Below are positions 60,026 to 64,000 of a DNA stretch of 64,000 nt, piece after piece; the first letter of the stretch is position 1; each line of letters starts with the position of its first letter. The notes beneath the pieces were generated by a model. That model was not told the origin of the DNA. It was given only the letters and a program-made list of their open reading frames with translations, and ran no database searches. The translations under genes and the position numbers were made by a program. The DNA lies in contig NZ_CP140155.1 in the NCBI RefSeq assembly GCF_034479375.1, forward strand, positions 2,480,001-2,544,000. The letters run 5' to 3'. This stretch comes from Rhodopseudomonas palustris (GTDB lineage Bacteria > Pseudomonadota > Alphaproteobacteria > Rhizobiales > Xanthobacteraceae).

Positions 60026-60685
60026 TCATGGGATGAACCAGTAGTAATCGCCGGTGTAGCCGATCTCGGCGAAGAACGCCTTCCACTCGTCGACATGCAT
60101 GATGGTCTGCGCGGTGAGGTTCCACGCCATCATCCGGCGCTTCTCGTCCTCGTCGCGATAGGCGTCGACCGTGATGAACGCGCCGTTGCGCGCGACCCGC
60201 TCGATCTCGCGCAGCGCGGTGGCGCAGTCGTCGCGGACCAGATTGTGCACGGTGTTGATCGAAATCACCACGTCGAACGAATTATCCGCGAACGGCAGCT
60301 TCACCGCGCTGGCGACGGAAAGATGCGACTTCATGTCGTCGATTGCGTGCTCGATCGCATAGGCCGAGACGTCGACGCCCTTCACGGTGATGCCGGGGAT
60401 CAGTTCGGCCATGTCGTGCAGCATGAAACCCTTGGCGCAGCCGACGTCGAGCACGGACGACGAGGCGTCGAGGCCGAAATGCGACTGGAACGTCGGGATC
60501 ACCGGCTGCCAGAACCGCGCCATGTAGTTGAAGCCGCCATAGCCGTGGCGGCGGTCGCCGTCGAAGAAGTCCTTGCCGAATTGCCGCGCGATCGCGCGAT
60601 CCTCTTCGGATTTGGTCTGGCCGCGCTCGTCGACATTGCGCTTTGTGCGCGGGTAGTTGACGAGCAGATCGATTTCCTGGCCCAT
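60026..60685 (-). CDS. SAM-dependent methyltransferase of sugar cluster
   Basis: The 219-aa class I methyltransferase has motif I V-L-D-V-G-C-A-K-G-F, D-V-S-A-Y-A-I-E-H-A and F-D-V-V-I-S-I-N-T-V-H-N. No signal or membrane segment. Its targets are probably sugar hydroxyls or carbons in the nucleotide sugar. ATG 60685 follows TGAGGACC. It is 8 bp downstream of the dehydratase. Confidence 0.88.
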   Translation of the reverse strand: MGQEIDLLVNYPRTKRNVDERGQTKSEEDRAIARQFGKDFFDGDRRHGYGGFNYMARFWQPVIPTFQSHFGLDASSSVLDVGCAKGFMLHDMAELIPGITVKGVDVSAYAIEHAIDDMKSHLSVASAVKLPFADNSFDVVISINTVHNLVRDDCATALREIERVARNGAFITVDAYRDEDEKRRMMAWNLTAQTIMHVDEWKAFFAEIGYTGDYYWFIP

Positions 60686-60693
60686 CGAGGTCC

Positions 60694-61731
60694 TCAAGGC
60701 TTGTGCGAATAGTCGAACGGCTGGTCTTTCAGCACGTCGAACCAGCGATCGACCCAGCGGATGGTGTCGTCGATGCCCTGCTCCAGCGTGATGCGGTCGC
60801 TCCAGCCGAGCTCGCGGCGGATCTTGCCGCTGTCGAGTTTGTAGGCCGAGTCCTTGCCGAGCCGCTCGCCGACGATCTCGACGTGATCCTCGAACCGCAC
60901 GCCCATCGTCGCGCAGATCAGTTCGACCAGCTCGCGGATGGTGACGATGCGGTCGGTGGCGATGTGGTAGGTCTCGCCGAGCGTGCCGGCGGCCGCGATC
61001 CGCCGCGTCGCCTCGGCGACGTCGGAGGCGGCGATGAACGAGCGCTCCGAGGTGCCGCCGCCGTGCAGTTGCAGCTTGCGGCCGAGCCGGATGAACAGAA
61101 TGGTCCGCGGCACGATCCGGTACAGCCGCTGCCCGGGGCCGTAGACGTTGGCGGCGCGGGTGTACAGCACCGGAAACTGGTAGGCGCGGAAATACGAGCG
61201 CAGGCTCATGTCGCCGGCCGCGCGCGACACCGCATAGGGCGTCGACGGATCGAACGGCGCGTCCTCGGTCAGCGTGCCGGTGGCGTTGCCGTAGACTTCC
61301 GGCGTGGTGACGTGGACGTAGCGATCGAGAAAGTCGCAGTGCCGCAGGCGCTCGTGCAGCCGCACGGTGGAGACCACGTTGGTCATGAACCAGTGGTCGG
61401 GATTGAGCCAGCTCTCGCCGACCATGCTTTGGGCTGCGAAATTGATGATCCAGGGAAACCGTTCGGCCTCGATCAGCGCCATCAGCGCGTCGAGATCGTG
61501 GTTGAGGTCGAGCTGGCGAAACCGAAACCGCTCGGCATTGGTCCAGCGATACGGCAGGAACGCCTCGTGCGGCTCCGGCGAGCGGCTGACGCCGACCACC
61601 TCGGCGCCGTGGTCGAGCAGATCGCGCACCATCTCGGCGCCGGTGAAGGAATTGCTGCCGAGCACCAGGACTTTTCCGAACGCCGCGCCGGCCTTCGCTT
61701 CGGGCGAGGATGCCGGAATCGGTCGGGTCAC
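60694..61731 (-). CDS. NAD-dependent sugar epimerase/dehydratase with Y-x-x-x-R
   Basis: The 345-aa extended SDR has G-S-N-S-F-T-G-A near the N-terminus and T-P-E-V-Y-G, then Y-A-V-S-R-A-A-G-D where family members usually have Y-x-x-x-K: the Lys is Arg. It is otherwise similar to dTDP-glucose or GDP-mannose 4,6-dehydratases. The T-P-E-V-Y-G supports a 4,6-dehydratase. It overlaps the next epimerase by 4 bp. Confidence 0.85.
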   Translation of the reverse strand: MTRPIPASSPEAKAGAAFGKVLVLGSNSFTGAEMVRDLLDHGAEVVGVSRSPEPHEAFLPYRWTNAERFRFRQLDLNHDLDALMALIEAERFPWIINFAAQSMVGESWLNPDHWFMTNVVSTVRLHERLRHCDFLDRYVHVTTPEVYGNATGTLTEDAPFDPSTPYAVSRAAGDMSLRSYFRAYQFPVLYTRAANVYGPGQRLYRIVPRTILFIRLGRKLQLHGGGTSERSFIAASDVAEATRRIAAAGTLGETYHIATDRIVTIRELVELICATMGVRFEDHVEIVGERLGKDSAYKLDSGKIRRELGWSDRITLEQGIDDTIRWVDRWFDVLKDQPFDYSHKP

Positions 61732-62666
61732 GCCTGCACGCTCCGCTGCATCCAGCGCAGATTGTAGTGTCGGTCCTCGTTCTTCAATTCGCCGCGCTGG
61801 AACTTGACGATGATCTCGCGGATCGCGTCGTTCACCGTCTTGTTCGGCTTGAAGCCGGTCGCGAGCAACTTGTCGGAGTTGATCCGGTAGGAGCGCGGGT
61901 CGTTCGATTCCGTCACTGTGATCTTGGTCGGCACCTGGGCGTCGACCATCCGGGCGATATCGAGGATCGAGATGTTCTCGAAGCCCGCATTATAGACGCC
62001 GCGCAGTTCCGGCCGCTCCAGCAGCATCACGTAGAGATCGGTGATGTCGTCGATATGGATGTTGGGGCGAACCTGGTTGCCGCCGAACACGGTGATCTCG
62101 CCGTTGGTCAGCGCCTGCATGGTCAGCATGTTGACCGAGACGTCGAGCCGCATCCGCGGCGACGGCCCGCACACCGTCGCCGGGCGCACGATCTGCACCG
62201 CCATGTCGCCGCCGTAGCTGAGCATCACCCGCTCGGCCACCATCTTGGTCTTGTTGTATTCCGAGATCGGCTCCAGCGTCAGATCCTCGGTGACCTGCTC
62301 CTCCTCCTTGATGCCGTAGACGCTGCCGGAGGACGCGTAGATGAAGCGCGCGATGCCTTCGCGCGCGGCGCGGTCGGCGAGTTGCATGGTGGCGAGCGCG
62401 CTGATCTCCCAGGTCAGTTTCGGATTGAGGTCGCCGCACGGATCGTTGGCGACGGAGGCGAGATGGATGATCGCATCGATGCCGTCGAGCGGTATCGTCG
62501 CGGCGTCGCGGACGTCGCCGCGCACCACCGTCAGCGCCGGGTGCGGGGTGAGGTCGTTGCCGAACCACATGATGTCGAACGCCACCACGTCGTCGCCGCG
62601 CGCCAGCAGTTTCGGCACCAGAGTGGACCCGACATAGCCGCAGGCGCCGGTCACCAGAATCTTCAT
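61728..62666 (-). CDS. NAD-dependent sugar epimerase
   Basis: The 312-aa extended SDR has G-A-C-G-Y-V-G-S-T-L, A-S-S-G-S-V-Y-G-I and active-site Y-N-K-T-K. It is UDP-glucose 4-epimerase-like or a dTDP-/GDP-sugar variant. It is coupled to the dehydratase downstream. A 199-bp gap separates it from the SIS gene. Confidence 0.88.
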   Translation of the reverse strand: MKILVTGACGYVGSTLVPKLLARGDDVVAFDIMWFGNDLTPHPALTVVRGDVRDAATIPLDGIDAIIHLASVANDPCGDLNPKLTWEISALATMQLADRAAREGIARFIYASSGSVYGIKEEEQVTEDLTLEPISEYNKTKMVAERVMLSYGGDMAVQIVRPATVCGPSPRMRLDVSVNMLTMQALTNGEITVFGGNQVRPNIHIDDITDLYVMLLERPELRGVYNAGFENISILDIARMVDAQVPTKITVTESNDPRSYRINSDKLLATGFKPNKTVNDAIREIIVKFQRGELKNEDRHYNLRWMQRSVQA

Positions 62667-62865
62667 CGCGTCATCCCATCGAGATCGTCACGGGCTTGTT
62701 CCGCAGGTCGCGGGGTTCGCCGGACAATTCGTCCTCAGCATCGATTTCGGCACGCAAACGCCACACCGGGATCGCAGCGCAATCGCCGCATCCACGAATC
62801 ACCCCTGCATCGTCTGCCGGAGATACACGCATCGGAGCACGCGCCGGTAGAGCCGCGCGGCGCGA

Positions 62866-63552
62866 TCAGCCGACGGCCGGCAGCGGCACGCGCTGGCCAC
62901 AGGCGAAATCGAGGATCGCGTGGCACAGCGTCAGATGGCCGATCTCCACGAAGCCGTATTGGTCGGAAGCGAGGTAGAAATTGATGTCGCCCTGGCTGCG
63001 CAGCGGGTTTTCGGCGGAAAAGCCGCTCAGCGTCACGATCCGGCAGCCGCGCTGCTCTGCCACCGCCACCGCGTTGAGGATGTTCGGCGAGCGGCCCGAG
63101 CTCGAGATCGCGATCAGAAGATCGCCCTCCTGCGCGAACAGATCGATCTGCCTGGCGAACACCTGCTCGTAGCCGTAATCATTGCCGAGGCAGGTCAGCA
63201 TCGCGCCGTCGTTGAGGCAGAGCGCGCGCATCCCGCCATTCTTGGAATAGTCGGTCGCCATGTGGCTGGCGATCGCGGCGCTGCCGCCATTGCCGATGAA
63301 GATCAGCTTGCGGCCTTCGGCATGGGCCTCGCGCGCCCAGGCCATCACCAGCGACGCAGCCACTTCCTGGCCGAAGCTCCGGCCGTCGCGATCGGAGACC
63401 TGGGTGGCGGCGAGCGTGTCGCGAAGGAAGTCGTAATAGCCGAGCATCTGCGCTTTGGAGACCAGCGGGCTCGGGGCGACATCCGCTTGGATATCACCCG
63501 ACGATTCTTGAGAGTGTAACTCCCGGGCCTGCGTCTTGCGCGACTTCATCAT
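62866..63552 (-). CDS. SIS-domain phosphosugar isomerase (GmhA-like)
   Basis: The 228-aa protein has F-I-G-N-G-G-S-A-A-I-A-S-H-M-A-T-D and A-I-S-S-S-G-R-S-P-N-I-L-N-A, the SIS and sedoheptulose-7-phosphate isomerase signature. It would give a heptose-7-phosphate for the HldE-like fusion. The N-terminal 35 residues before the SIS core are longer than usual; M-L-G-Y-Y-D-F at 63447 is an alternative start. ATG 63552 has GGAACG upstream. Confidence 0.85.
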   Translation of the reverse strand: MMKSRKTQARELHSQESSGDIQADVAPSPLVSKAQMLGYYDFLRDTLAATQVSDRDGRSFGQEVAASLVMAWAREAHAEGRKLIFIGNGGSAAIASHMATDYSKNGGMRALCLNDGAMLTCLGNDYGYEQVFARQIDLFAQEGDLLIAISSSGRSPNILNAVAVAEQRGCRIVTLSGFSAENPLRSQGDINFYLASDQYGFVEIGHLTLCHAILDFACGQRVPLPAVG

Positions 63553-63762
63553 CTGCGTTCCAGGCGCCCACGATGCGCGTGATTCGTCACTAATGACTGA
63601 ATCGCAACGAACTGGCAACGCACAGACACGGACCGGAAACAAAAGAAGCGGCCGCAGGAGGCGTCCCGCATCGTCCGCGAAACCACCCTCGGTACTTTAC
63701 GGGACCGAGGCCGCGCGGCCCGCCGCACGCCCGCGGGCCGGCTTCCGCCGATGCCCCTGCGA

Positions 63763-64000
63763 CTAAGCCGGAAGCCCCGGCATCGCGTCCTTGCGGGTGA
63801 GAAAGGCGCTGCCCTGTTTGTACGAGGTCGGCAGGTCGGCGACCGTGCGCGCCTTGCGCCAGCCGGTCTTCTGGGTGAACAGATTCACGCCGGCGCGCGA
63901 CGCGTAGTCGAAGATCGCCGCGGCGTTGGCGTCGCTGCCGATCTCGAGCATCACGTCGAGGCCGTCCCAGCGCTCCGCCGGCAGCGAGGTGATGATGACG
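63763..64000 (-). CDS. Partial gene, FkbM-methyltransferase-like C-terminus
   Basis: The last 78 codons are visible before the window edge, running from V-I-I-T-S-L-P through L-E-I-G-S-D-A-N-A-A-A-I, then N-L-F-T-Q-K-T-G-W-R-K and P-T-S-Y-K-Q-G-S-A-F-L-T-R-K-D. The pattern resembles the C-terminus of FkbM-type methyltransferases. The N-terminus lies outside the window. Confidence 0.55.
   Translation of the reverse strand, partial: VIITSLPAERWDGLDVMLEIGSDANAAAIFDYASRAGVNLFTQKTGWRKARTVADLPTSYKQGSAFLTRKDAMPGLPA

Noticed and set aside
1..64000. tRNA, rRNA, CRISPR array or transposase genes
   Set aside because: None was seen by inspection. A dedicated RNA search could still find small RNAs.

Overview
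The window looks like a chromosome segment of a high-GC alphaproteobacterium of the Rhodopseudomonas/Bradyrhizobium group. The inference rests on the flagellar gene set (FlaF, FlbT, FliX, MotE and a CckA next to flhB), full CtrA-type TTAA-N7-TTAA boxes upstream of flagellar genes, a small DUF3551-like secreted protein, and several families of intergenic inverted repeats. The genus is inferred, not proven. No rRNA, tRNA, CRISPR array or transposase was seen.

Region 1 (1-23.3 kb) is mixed housekeeping and accessory DNA. It begins with a perfect FNR/FixK box ahead of a 57-aa small protein and a Crp/Fnr-type regulator whose ribosome-binding site lies inside a leader hairpin. Next come small secreted proteins, a PilZ protein, a periplasmic caspase-like protein, a CelD-like acetyltransferase, a DsbA-family oxidoreductase, an XRE regulator divergent from a small membrane protein, a SET-domain protein with a histone-H1-like tail, an Ig-like secreted protein and class I fumarase. 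A short, visibly AT-richer island at 13.3-15.6 kb carries a stand-alone PD-(D/E)XK nuclease-like protein and a BrnT/BrnA toxin-antitoxin pair. A beta-lactamase-family hydrolase, a GFA protein, a glutathione transferase, a Tim44-like protein and the cell-cycle hybrid kinase CckA follow.

Region 2 (23.5-51.4 kb) is a flagellar cluster. The minus strand carries flgB-flgC-fliE-fliQ-fliR-flhB (then cckA) and fliL-fliM-(DUF6468-like)-motE. The plus strand carries fliO-fliP, flgF-flgG-flgA-flgH and flgI-flgJ(rod-binding)-flgN-like-flaG-like. fliX, dksA, flaF, flbT and an unusually large 886-aa flagellin are on the minus strand. A 1254-aa secreted TPR protein with its own perfect CtrA box sits inside the cluster. 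Three perfect CtrA boxes and several near matches link the cluster to the CckA-CtrA relay encoded in it. A matching pair of sigma-54-like motifs precedes flgF and flgI. Divergent from flagellin is a 713-aa TPR-GT41 (O-GlcNAc transferase-like) protein, a candidate flagellin glycosyltransferase.

Region 3 (51.7-64 kb, all minus strand) is a tightly packed sugar-nucleotide cluster. Reading in the direction of transcription it holds an FkbM-like C-terminus (cut by the window edge), a GmhA-like SIS isomerase, two SDR epimerase/dehydratases, a methyltransferase, an E1-alpha/E1-beta TPP pair, a zinc-type alcohol dehydrogenase, a cytidylyltransferase-PfkB fusion in reversed domain order, a nucleotidyltransferase, an SDR reductase and an acetolactate-synthase-like TPP enzyme. 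Two separate TPP carboligase systems in one sugar cluster suggest synthesis of a C2-branched or higher-carbon sugar, possibly of the C10 bradyrhizose type. This is the best candidate here for an undescribed pathway.

Four families of imperfect palindromic repeats (80-120 bp) fill intergenic gaps. One copy lies in frame inside the nucleotidyltransferase gene.
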